From Whitmania pigra (taxonomy: Eukaryota; Annelida; Clitellata; Hirudinida; Haemopidae): 64,000 nt of DNA. Below are positions 22,961 through 34,600 of the stretch, piece by piece; the first letter of the stretch is position 1; each line of letters opens with the position of its first letter. The stretch lies in assembly GCA_021613335.1 (NCBI GenBank), contig JAJTWR010000383.1, forward strand, positions 371,082 to 435,081, read 5' to 3'. The position numbers were made by a program, and so were the translations under genes. The notes beneath the pieces are model-generated. The model did not search any database. It worked only from the letters and a program-made list of their open reading frames with translations, and was not told the DNA's origin.

Positions 22961-24066
22961 CTATAAGACATCATTTGAATTATGCAGGATTACAAGATTT
23001 GGAAGGCAAAGTTGAGGAACAGAAAGGACCAAACTACTATTAATAATTCTTTTAATAAATTGTAATAGTCGAGTATTTTCGTCTTATATCTTGTTTACAA
23101 GTGTGGTAAATTGTCTTCTAATTATCATTTTGTATGGGTTTACTGTTTCCTATGTCTTAACATAGCCACCTTGACATAGAGAAAATAGGTCCATAGGTCA
23201 TTTTTTGCTGCAGATTTAAAGTGTTCCTATTGGCGGATTTTACTGTACTTTGACAAAATATTTGTCAATAAGTTTATAGATAATTTCAAATTTATATCTT
23301 AAAATTTTAATCTTAAAGTTTGCGACAATTGCTTTCAAACAAGCTCCAATTAAAAAAATTTTAAATAAAAAAAATCATTTTTAAGAGCACTAAGGACAAG
23401 CCCCAATTTGTTGATAATTACCATATCACTAATGTGATGCTAAGATGGTGGGAAGGCTGTTTATTTTTAGTCTTATCCACGAAAACGTTGGACTATCAGA
23501 ATAGTCACAATTTTTTTGAGGGTGTATAACTTTATTTATTACAGAAATTAAACATTAAGAGAATGAACCTCAGAAAAAGTGAAACAAAAAAATACAAATG
23601 CACTCTCACAATGTCTCAATTATTTCACTAAAGTGATAAGAAACATCGTAAGGAAGATGGCCAATATGAGGCAGGAATTTAAGTAACATAATAATAGATA
23701 AAATAATAGCACAATAATAGTAATAAGAAAAATTATTCAAATAATTTACATTTATCTAATGGCAAAATTATTTTAAACATTTTCCATAGATTAACTACAT
23801 CTCAGGTGTTATGCTCGTTCTGGAATTCTTCGACGCTAAAAGCAGGACACTGCCTGGTATTTTTCTCGAAAGCTTCTGGACTTTGTGTTATATCATCTTA
23901 CCTGGGTTGGCTTACCTGATCAAAGGCTGGAACAGTCTACAGATGACCTTGTCATTAGCATCTCTAGTTGTGGCACTGCTAATAATGTGGGTTTTTATTT
24001 CGAACTGATATTAACATGGTTTTGATATTTATTGATAAACTTTAAGAGGTTGTTACCAAAATAATC

Positions 24067-24108
24067 TCAGTTATGCAACGGAATATAATCAAATAAATAA
24101 ATAAAGCG
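24067..24108 (+). mobile_element. tiny retroelement 3' tail insert with TSD
   Basis: About 45 bp, TCAGTTATGCAACGG followed by A-rich (AAATA)n, flanked by the direct repeat GGTTGTTACC (about 24048-24057 and 24109-24118). A similar tail is at 7615-7668. It looks like a very strongly 5'-truncated LINE insertion in intron 4 of copy C. Confidence 0.5.
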
Positions 24109-26934
24109 GTTGTTACCTACATGTTTACATTGTTACATAACATGTTTAAATGCATATTAATTGAAACATTTTGATTTTTCACTGTGGTGGCTTGTATTTA
24201 AGCTTTGATTGAAGATGTGAAATAATAAGCACCTTGATAAATAATTAGTTTTATATTTTTACAAATAGAAATTTGAAAAATATTTCGTTACAGACTGATA
24301 CCTGAGTCTCCTTGCTCGTTGATAACAAAAGGCAAAACAGAGAAGGCAGACAAAATCCTTCGAAGTATCGCTAGATGGAACAAAGTTGAAGTATGCCAGT
24401 TTAATTTGATTAAACAACATATAATTTAAACTTATTAATTGCAAATTTAATAGTGGAGTTTTAAAGCACATAATCCAGATAATGTTCTTATTCTGATGAA
24501 TTAATTTGTGAGAGAAAACCCCATTGGTCTGACATTTAAGTGTCAAATTATCCAATTTCTCTTTATTTGGTTATGTTAGGGTAAAAGTTGTAAGAAAAAC
24601 AGAGTTGTGTTAAACTGGGTTTAGTGATTGCGTCGAAGTATGTGTTACATTTAAAGAAATAAGTATTAGTAAAAGATATAAGTAGCATTTACCTAAAGCA
24701 CAAAATGTGCAAACAGATTTTAGTTCCTACTATTATTAATATATTATATTAGCTACTACTATGCATGAATAGAGTTGTAAGTTCCAATTACCCAGTTGAG
24801 ATTTAATGCTTAAAATTTTTTCAGATAGATCCAAACACTGTGCTAGTCTTTGATATTTTAAAACCTATCGAGCAGACAGTCGAACAACAAACATAACATC
24901 TGAAATGTCATCAATTGCTTCAAATGACACAAAGGAAGAAAATGGTTCTCCAGGATGTAAGTCTGATGAGGAAGTTGTAAAAGATGAGTCCATCATTAAA
25001 CCATTAACCGACGAAACGAAAAAGAACTCAAAATTTAGACACTTTTTAGATCCGGTCATATTTAAGTGTCTCGCTATTTCGAGCCTATTATGGTCAGTAT
25101 TTCGCTATATGTGATGATTTTAAATTAAAAATTTTATTTTAAAACTTAAAGCAGAAAACGTAAATATTTTAAATAGAGTTTAAAAGTATTTTTTTTCTTT
25201 ATTTTTATTAATTTGTATTTGTAATTTGAGCTTATTTTGAAACATGGAATAGATGAGATTGTTATATCTATTATGGCGAAAACGTTATTAATTTGACACT
25301 AATTATTTAAATTGATGCCCTTAAATTATTTTTCAGGTCCTCCAACTGCCTCATACTCTGTGGTATTATTTTAGCAAGTCCGAATCTACAAGGAGATCAT
25401 TTCTTAAATTTCGTTCTTTTGGCAGTTCCTGACATTCCTGCCACATTTTTGGCTTTCTTTTTAACTAAAAAGTACTGTTCACAATTCCCAAAGTATAAAA
25501 TATAAATAACATTAAATTCAGTAATAAATGAAACATTTTGTTGCCAACAAAGATGAAAAATCAATAAAAAAGAAGATACTAAAAATTAGTAATTTCAGAA
25601 TCGGTAGAAGATTGACATGTTCGGCAGCTTCGTTTTTGGCTGGTTGTTTTGTAGCTGCAATCATTTTCATCCCCAGAAACACAGGTTTGTTATTTTCAAT
25701 TAAAATCTTGTTAACATTATATGCTACATATCGTGATTTAAAAATAAAAATGACGTTACGAAACCTTTCTGCAAGTAAAACAAAATAATAATTGATTCAA
25801 TTTCTTTTACTAGAAATCAAAAAAACATAATTATATAACTTATAAATTATATAATTATATAAAACATAATTAAATAACAAATAAATATTAGTGAACACTT
25901 GAAAATTAACTTAAAATTATTAGAATTACCTTTGCTTATTGATCATTTGAATGTTAAAATTTCAAATGGGTTAAAATAAAAATAATAGGAAGTAGGAAAT
26001 AAGAAAGTTAATTGGTCTAGCTTAGATGTCTAATGAAAATAATTATTATAATTGCATTTTTCAGATACAATGATATGGACTAAATTGGCATTTGTCATCA
26101 TTGCAAAAGGATTCGTCACAACTTCCTTCGCAACCAGTGTACTTTACATAAAAGAGGTTTTCCCTACTAATATCAGGTGAATTGATTAAGCTATTACAGG
26201 TAAACTGATTATATTATTACAATTTAACAATTTGATTGTTTTGAATTTTATGAACAGTTTATCAGTGGTCGTGTCATTTGACGTTTCAGAGGCACATGTT
26301 GTGGTGTTTGTCAATTTTGCGGACGTCTCGGATCATTAGCAGCACCAATGACTGCTTACATGGTTTGCTTACAACCAACTTAATTTGCTTGATTTAATAT
26401 TTTATATTTTTCAAATAAATTTCTATTTACAAAAGACCAAGACTGAAAATCTATTTTGGGTTCCCACATTCTGTTCGGTGTGGTGTCCATAATCGTCAGC
26501 TTCCTGCTTCTGTTCTTACCTGAAACCAACAACCAACCCTTACCAGAAACTGTCGAGGACTGCCACAAGTTGAATGCCAACAAGTTCTTCAGTTGTCAGA
26601 AAAATACATATGAACAATTTTAATTTGAATGAATATTAAAATAAGTTATTTATATAGTTTTTGATCACGAAGAATACTTTAGCATATTTTAGATGTTGGT
26701 TAAATAACAGTTTTGTAGAAATATTTTGCAATTTGTTTATGCGTTTGCAATAGATTTGAAATTGTCGAGAATTGAGCAGAAATGTGTCTAAGAATAAGAA
26801 AATCATTCAAATAAACGGAATGATTTCAAGCAACGACATTTGAACAAAATTCTATTCCACTAATATCCGATAGTTAAACTTTGTAATTAAATACAGAATA
26901 CTAACAATACTAGCAATACTAATCTAGTTTACAT

Positions 26935-27670
26935 GTAGGTTTTAAATTAGAATTCCAGCAAACTTTCAGAGCCACCTGCTGCATGTGTCTGTTGTGCGGT
27001 AGCTTAGGATCGTTATCAGCGATGTAGTGTTTAAATGGTTTTGTTCATTTTGCATGATTGAAAATAACTTCAATTTTGTTTTTCAATCTTATTTCAAAGC
27101 AATCAAAGAATAAAACAATCAAATATTAAAAAATAACCGTTTTACTATTAATATATATTTACTAATATTATCTATTCCAATAATTTCCAAAGATCAATAT
27201 TGAAAATCTGTTATTTCCCAATTCTGTTCGTTTCTGTGTCCATAATAGTCCATAACTGAACAGTTATAAAAAATATCGAATTTAATTTTGTTGGTTTTCG
27301 TGAAAATGGCTATGGGAATAACCCAACAATTTTTTAACCTTTCTACTTTACATCATGAGTGTCATTTAATGAGACATTTGAAATCAGCACCAATGACATC
27401 CTATATGGTCTTCTTAATAATTAATGCCTCTTTGGAACTAGCATAATCAACTTAATTCTAGAGAAATAACTTTAAAGGATTCTATCTTATCAATTTTCTT
27501 AATAAATTAATCATTGCAAAAGGCGAAGTCTGAAAATCTGTTCTGGGTTCCCAGCATTCTGATTGGTGTGGTTAACAACCAGCCCTTACCAGAAACTGTC
27601 GAAGACTGTCACAAGTTGAATTCTAATAAGTTCTTCAGCTGTCAGAAAGATATTTATAAACAATTTTAAT
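26935..27670 (+). pseudogene. decayed SLC22-like exon 10/11 pieces (at least two sets)
   Basis: 26966-27030 and 27195-27255 are exon 10 and exon 11 starts resembling copy A. 27370-27415 is the end of another exon 10 (TCAGCACCAATGACATCC). 27522-27670 is an exon 11 missing about 45 nt after GTGTGGTTAACAACC but keeping its last codons to TAA. None is joined to usable upstream exons. Confidence 0.75.
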
Positions 27671-28261
27671 ACGAACTAGATGTTGTGCGCGGCATTACTC
27701 GGGTTGAAGTAGAATATTTTTTTAAGAATTTGTTAAATTTTCATAAAATATTTTGAATAAATATTGTTTTCTTTAATTTAATTTTACTTTTAATTTTTGA
27801 GAAGTTATGGATAATTTTAAATTATACGAACTTGTAATGTATGTAAATAAAGATTATTCTACATCTTCAAATTTTACATTATGGTAAGGAAACATTTTCC
27901 CTCACGGGACACTCAATTGTTTTTTTTCCAAACTACTTTAAAAAGTTACAATATTTAATTTCAATTCCATTATGTGTCACACCTTCAACAGAAGGTCGAT
28001 GGAAGACATACTAAAAAATTAACCTTAAAAGTAGTTAACTCATAAATGTTGGTTAGATATTGTTTGAAAGTAATCCTTGTACGATAATTATAAAAATATG
28101 GTCAATACGAACTGAAGCTGAAAAAACTGTCGAAACAGTGCCCTTTAAATTACTTCATGTAATAACTAGCTATGGTAACTGGCTTTGCTCGGGTTGAAGC
28201 AGATTATTTCACATGATAATTAGTTTAATATATTTTTATTTTATTTTTTTTTATTTAAATA

Positions 28262-28330
28262 TTTAGGATTCGTTCTTATTGCTATAATGATGGTCTATAC
28301 TTAGGATATTTTTCCTACTAATTTCCCACA
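28262..28330 (+). pseudogene. isolated exon 9 remnant
   Basis: Forward reading gives GFVLIAIMMVYT, a stop, then DIFPTN, parallel to GFVSASFAIMVLYTKEMFPTN of copy A. It is followed directly by a CAT/GTC-rich microsatellite (28333-28402). No neighbouring exon is intact. Confidence 0.6.
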
Positions 28331-28332
28331 TC

Positions 28333-28402
28333 ATCGTCAGCGTCATAATCATCATCATCGTCATTATCGCCATCATCATCACCACCACAATCACCATCAT
28401 CA
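28333..28402. repeat. (ATC)n-like microsatellite
   Basis: Degenerate CAT/CATCGT trinucleotide run, including ATCATCATCGTCATTATCG. Confidence 0.75.
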
Positions 28403-28545
28403 GGAGTATATGCACTCTCTTTCCACCAACTTCCTGGTAGTACTTTCATTCGCGATGTGGCGAATGATCGAAAATCTTGTGCTAACGAGAAGTTACATTT
28501 GATTATTGGGGGTTCAATTCCAAGATTCTGACTAATGCATGTAAT

Positions 28546-29922
28546 CAGTGATGGGTAAAATCACGTTCAGAGTGATTGGAAATCAAAATCAAGATCACCA
28601 GACAAAAAGTGATTGGAAATCGAAATCAGGTTCACGCATGTGATTTCACGTTAAAATCAGGTTCACGCATGTGATTTGACGTTAAAATCATCAAAATCAA
28701 ATCACTTTGACCAAAAAGTGCACGAACTTTTTCAACACTGTCAATTTTCAAAGCTTTTATTAACTTTCAAAAACAAAAGTTTTTGAAATATCGAATCATG
28801 TAGTTTGTTCCTTCTTGATGTTTCAATCAGTCCTGCCGAACTAAATAACCTCTCCATGGAGCTAATGGTGGCAGCTTTGTATTATAGCGCACAAAGTGAC
28901 TAGGGGCGTTCAGGTTAGCCGAATAGGTTACGTGCCTGCATACGGCGGTAATGGCAACAGTCGTAATGTGTGGTGTTCGAAACCCAGCCTGCGCTGACAC
29001 CAGTTCCCTTGGGAAGGACCGCTATATAAATGGTTACAAGCGCCTCTGACGCTATGCATATGGCGCTATATAAATAAATGAAGTTACAACGAAGATTTTT
29101 TTGACCAGGCTTGATTCAAGACTAGAGAGATGACATTCCGCATCAGACAAATAATTCATTGTATTGGTGCGGATACTGTTTGCCTTCTTAACAGTGACTT
29201 TTTGCAAGTCAGACTGATGATCCTCATAATATCCGTAATATTCATTGTCAAGGACTATTTCTAAATGTTGATCCTGATTAGCTGGTGCAGAATTCGTTCT
29301 ACGTAAAAACACTTGTAATACTAGTTCCATAAGAATTGTTTGTCATATATTCAGTTCCAACATACATCATGTGTCATACATCCTTATATTTAAAAAAATT
29401 TATTTTCCATGTAGCTAAGAATGTAAAAAGCATTAGATGGCGTAGGAAATCGTTGCACGTCTCGATCCTGATATCGACTTATTAACACAATCAATACATT
29501 TAGCTACAACTTTGTCAGCTTCCTCACTTGTAATTTTAAAAAATTAACCGTCAAGCAGCGGCGGCAATTTACAAGCGGTTTTATCATTATCAGCAATTTT
29601 ACAACTTTCGTTAACCATGAGGTCGGAATAGCACTAACAACAGCAATACAAGTTAATAAAAGGAAGTTGCATCGATTATCGACTGATAATGTCATAAAGA
29701 AAGATATTATATATTTAAAAAAACTAAATTTTGAAATTTAAATTTTATATGATTTCGTGATTTTTACATAATAAAAAAAATCATCAATCATCAAAAATAT
29801 GATTTAAAATAAAAATAAAAATCGCACATCGCACGATGATTTTGAATCAAATCAAAAAATCACAAAGGTGATTTTATTTCGTGATTTTAAATCACTTGAT
29901 TTGAAATACTACCCATCACTGC
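28546..29922 (-). mobile_element. hAT element (1377 bp) with transposase remnant, 8-bp TSD
   Basis: Ends CAGTGATGGGTA / TACCCATCACTG, flanked by CATGTAAT (28538-28545, 29923-29930). The minus strand at 28755-28890 encodes MERLFSSAGLIETSRRNKL, the conserved hAT C-terminal dimerisation motif. The paralogous sequence in intron 8 of copy B (about 16365) lacks the element and shows a single CATGTAAT, an empty site. It contains a SINE at 28903-29092. Confidence 0.88.
28903..29092 (+). mobile_element. tRNA-derived SINE, family 1 (nested in hAT)
   Basis: Close copy of the SINE at 5127: GGTTAGCCGAATAGG, GTTCGAAACCCAGCC, CCGCTATATAAATGG and a terminal GCGCTATATAAATAAATG. It lies inside the hAT element, so it inserted after that element or was carried by it. 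Confidence 0.8.
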
Positions 29923-30084
29923 ATGTAATAAATAAAGTAATTGATTTTTTACTTAAATATTATTGCCAAAAATAGGATAATAGATTCACATTTCTTAATA
30001 AATCTTATTCCTTTTATATCATCTATATAGATATAAATAAAATATAAATAGACAGTTCGTTTATTCACATAATATTGAAATAAC

Positions 30085-31280
30085 CCGGGAGTCCGCAAAT
30101 AAGTAAGTTAACTAATAAGTTTATTAGAGCAGGTATTCAGTTAACGGAACTGAATAATAGAAGTTAAGTGTTGAAGAATTGAGGTACTTAAGGATGCAAA
30201 TGGATATTTGGGCTTCCAAGTTGTCTTGATTCTCGTTGTTTGTCAGGTGATTATCGAGAATGCTTTTCTGTAGCAAAAATAGATCCCACGTGCCCGGAAA
30301 AGATGCCAAATATAATTAAGTATAAATTTAATTATATTAGCAATATAAACTTAATTAATTTCCAAAAATCTAAGTTTACAACAATATATGTATATATATA
30401 TATATATTGATAGACTCATTAAGTTCTTAAGTTCTTAACTTCACATAATATATATATATATATAGAGAGAGAGAGCTTTTTTTCAAACTTATGTCTTCTT
30501 TACTTTCTAAGTGATAAATTAGAGACGTTGTTGCTTGCTTTGGATTAAACTTGGCTGAGCAGTATTTGCATGTTACCACTGACTCATCGCCTGACCTGAC
30601 AAGAATATGCTTCCAAACTTCTGACTTCTTGCCAGTAGACTCTTTCCAATCATTTGAATTCGAATGTAATTTAATTAGCAGATTTATATGCTCTCAAAAA
30701 ACCTCGGCGTTTAAAATTTCTTTAAACATTTCAGTTATTAAACATATTTTAAATTTTAGTTTGTATAAATGATTTTCAATATGTTTTTACCTAAAATATA
30801 ATTATTGAACTGAGATTGTGCATGATTTGATTTTAAACTTGTATTTGGCACGAAATACTGGCCCCCCGAACTCATGAAATGCCCCCCCAATAATGCCTGA
30901 AAGAAACCCTTGATTCTCGTTTTTTGTCAGGTGATTAGCGAGAACGCTTTTCTGTAGCAATAATAGATACCACGTGCCCGAAAAAATGCCAAATATAATG
31001 AAATATAAATTTAATTATTTTAGCAATATAAACTTAATTAATTTCCCAAAAATCTAAGTTTACAACACTGTTAATAATTAAAAGTTATAATAGTTATATT
31101 TTGTATCTTTTTCATACACGATGTAACTAAACAAATTGTTGTATATTAACTAAGAGCTAGTAACGTTTTAGTTAACCATAGCCTTAATCTTTAACAATAA
31201 TATTGAAATAATCCTGGGGTTCACAAACTAGATAACTTTTCAGTAAGGTTATTAAGCAAGTGTTCAGTTATTGGAACTGA
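30085..31280. repeat. spacer with ~160-bp direct repeats 683 bp apart
   Basis: 30227-30385 and 30910-31070 are direct repeats, sharing for example TTTGTCAGGTGATTA and CTTTTCTGTAGCAA. Between them are AT and GA dinucleotide runs (30390-30475) and an open frame at 30551-30772 that resembles nothing I know. The outer parts match the repeat at 22562 and 34105. It may be a decayed element whose target was duplicated. Confidence 0.45.
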
Positions 31281-31499
31281 ACAATGAAGATGAGTTAATA
31301 AATTTTATTTTTAAATAAATTGATTATTTGCGACGAATGCTTCAGCACATTTTAAATATAAAACATTAGTACAAATATTTATAAATGCTTCGAGAAATTT
31401 CGATAAAAATGACAATACAAATAACTCAACAATGTTTACTCCTCTACTTTAAATCATTATTTAATGTGACATTTGAACAAATAATGAATTCAAAATATT

Positions 31500-31681
31500 G
31501 TTTGTGAGGCTGTGCCAGCTAAGAATATGTTTTGGCCTTAGGCGGCTGAGGTCATTAAAACGTGAAAGTAAAGTTTTGTTTTATTTCAATCGAAGCTCTC
31601 GCACGATTTCAACACGCGTTTTGCATTTGCTATGAATAGCGACCTTCTGAAATATCGTAAAGAAACTTCAGACGATCATTA
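31500..31681 (+). promoter_or_regulatory. conserved upstream block of copy D
   Basis: Almost the same as the block before copy C, except for an internal deletion of about 75 bp after AACGTGAAAGTAAAGTT. The AACACGCGTTTTGCATTTGC and GCGACCTTCTGAAATATCG motifs are kept. Role inferred from conservation and position. Confidence 0.35.
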
Positions 31682-34600
31682 ATGGACATCGATAGCGTAC
31701 TGGCTCTGGTTGGCGGATGGAAAAGATGGAACTTGTTCATGTATGTCCTTGTTGGAACAGCCCTGAATTTACCAATATGTTGGCAGGGTTTTAGCATTGT
31801 TTTTGTCGGTGAGTCTGATTGTGATGATGTCATTGGTTGCACATAATAATGACAAAATGTAACAAATATTATAATTTACCTTTGTTTTATTATCGTTATT
31901 AAATCTATCTAATTTTCGATCGTGTACTTTAAAACTAGATACAATCAATAGACAGCATCTCTGCAGGTTACAAAATGATTCGTCACATTTTAAAGCACGA
32001 TGCTGATTTCAGATGAGAATGATGCCCTTCGCCTTCGTTTCGATCAGGGCCACCGATAAAATATACATATAATGCCATTTTGTATTATTTGTAATTTAAT
32101 ATAAATCTATTGTTGTATGACCGACCGCGGACAAGTAGAACTCCGGAAAATATCAACGCGGGAGTTTAATGTTTTAACTCAATCTCCGAGATGAGGAAAG
32201 GAAAGGTGCCGCCGTTCTTGAACTTTTCATTAAAATTTGTGAAGAATTCTTCACAAGCATCTGAAAATGCATTGATAAAAAATGATGTTGGAACAGAAAC
32301 TCAGCGGAAGAGAATATCAAAATCGCAGAATATTGTGCGTGTAATTTCAACAACACGTGACCCGTACTACTGATGTGTTTTCCAGTGACAATTTTCACTT
32401 GCGTGGAAGCGTTCAGAATTTCCGATATTTGTCCGTAAACAACCCTCGTTAGTTGCAGTTACCCTTTACATAGTCCTCATGTAACGGTATGGTGTGCGAA
32501 AGCACAATTTGGCATTTTGCTTCCGTACTTTCTCAAAGAAGATAATGTAACATTGACTGCTAATACTTCTAATCGTTTTATGAGAACTTTCAGAAACTAC
32601 ATAACCTGTATTTTTCAGTTACTTCACGAATTGTCGAACATCAGCAAGACTACATGAGCTGACATTTTAAGAACATTTCTTACTCAGTATTAGCCAATAT
32701 GACCTATTTAATTTCAAAAATATTTGTAGGACAATCTCTGATCTCGATGGTGCTAAGGAATAATCTTGGATTGCAATTACTTTGAGTGTTACAAAATGGA
32801 AAATTATCAACAATGTTCAACACTTTAACTTAATCAATAACTAATTTAATTGCTGAGGTATGAGGTTGATTATACTGATGCAAATAAATGTTGATCTTTG
32901 CAGGATGGGAACCTCCACATTCCTGCGTAAAATCAGCAACCGAGAAGAGTCAAATAAACACCATACACATCGAACTTTCTCAGACGTGGTCAAATCTGAG
33001 TGTACGAAATCAAAGTCATTTTGATTCAAGATGTTTCGTTGAAAAATACAACAATGAGACTGGTGATTTTTCAATAGTGAAGTGTAGTAAATGGACATTT
33101 GAAAACAATGGTTACCATACTGTCGTCGAAGAGGTATAGATTTTCAGATATTTCTAATATTTTTGGTTTTTTAATCTTCATTTTAAAATGCATTATTTTA
33201 CATTTTAAGTCAAATGACTTAGGAATCCTAGAAAAATTCTAATATGATATATATTATCAATAAACGTCAGGAAAACATTAATTCCTTTGAACTCATGATT
33301 CACTTTGGCAGCGTAGACATTTTTAAATTTCAATGAATTTAAAGTGAATTTTTTTTTAATATTATGCTTCATGTTTAATATGCTTACGACTCTAAAGACA
33401 TAAAATAATTGTGTAATAATTAAAACCTTTTTTCTCGTCCTTCCGTCAGTGGGGTTTCGTCTGCGATTTGAACTATATGGCCGAATTGTCTCAAACCTTC
33501 TACCAATTGGGTTCAATAATTGGAAATATTTTTTCCTTCCTAATGGATTGGTATGGTCGAAAGAGTCTCCATATCATCACCCACATCTGTATCTGCATCA
33601 CTGGTTTGATCAACGCTTATTCGGTAAACTACGTAATGTTTGCTCTGAGTAAAGTCATTCTGGGATTACTCGTAGAGGTAAGAAATATATAAACACATAT
33701 AATTTATAACCAAAGATATGCTAGATTTGTTATTTATTTCTTAAAGATATTTGATTTGGAAATCTTACAGTTTAATATCAGTTTCTGTTATTATCAAAAA
33801 TAATGACATTTCCGCCTACTAAAACCTTATGGCAGAAATAACTAGTAAATCACTAGATAAATGATTCTACATGTTTCGAAGTAAGATCTTATACAGTAAA
33901 AGCTGCCAAAACAGGATTGAGGAAAAAAGGTATCTAGAGTTATTTTTGATTTACAATTTTACTCTTAATGACAGAGCTAGATTAAGAAACTGCCAAACTT
34001 TAATAAAATCAAACCTAAAATGGTTCCAAAACATGCCTATAAGGCGCATTTTTTAAAGTAAAATAAAATTATTTGAAAGTGGGCGATAAAGTATCTTATT
34101 GAATTAACCCGGGGGCAAACTAGTAAGTTAACTAATAAGTTTATTAGAGCAAATATTCATTTAACGGAACTGAACAACCGAATTTCTAAACCTCGGGTTC
34201 CTCAAAGCTGTCAACCACCAAACTGCTTACGTTAACTTCAGCCAAGGTCTACTCAGCACCGTCCTCCGCACCCATCCCTATCACTCAGCTCCTCCTCTTA
34301 TTCCTCAGTCCATGGAAGCAACACTTTGATTTTTCCCAAAGTGCTTCCACTTGCCATTTAATTGGTTTTCGTCTCAACCGAAGCCAGCGCGGCGTTCAGA
34401 TACACTGTTGACGCTTCATCTGGTATGTTTTTGGTGCTTCTTGGAGCCTCCTCAGGTTGATAGCTAGTGGCAGCCTTGTTCAAGGAAACCTCAGTTACCT
34501 TATCCGTGACAACAGCTTCTTCACGCTTCATGAATGCTTGGGAGTTTCCAATTCGTGCAATGACTTCATCCCTGAAGCTTTTCAAAAACGGATCAATGAA

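Larger units (their letters stand above)
19195..26623 (+). pseudogene. SLC22-like copy C, full exon set with two frameshifts
   Basis: Exons: 19195-19321, 21340-21569, 21893-22120, 23790-23986, 24294-24390, 24825-25092, 25337-25471, 25599-25684, 26065-26176, 26290-26362, 26436-26623. Compared with copy D, exon 6 lacks 4 nt (268 against 272 nt), giving TAA soon after VEQQ. Exon 11 lacks 1 nt after TGGGTTCCCA, giving a premature stop. Splice sites otherwise survive; intron 3 uses a GC donor (GAG/GCAAGA) where D has GT. The MFS motif is DWYGRKS, and the PESPxW tryptophan is Ser. It is probably a recently dead copy. Two assembly errors are the alternative, but the extra W-to-S change and GC donor fit decay. 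Confidence 0.8.

Noticed and set aside
32191..32373. 60-codon open frame in intron 1 of copy D
   Set aside because: No recognisable domain, inside an intron, and no support beyond being open.
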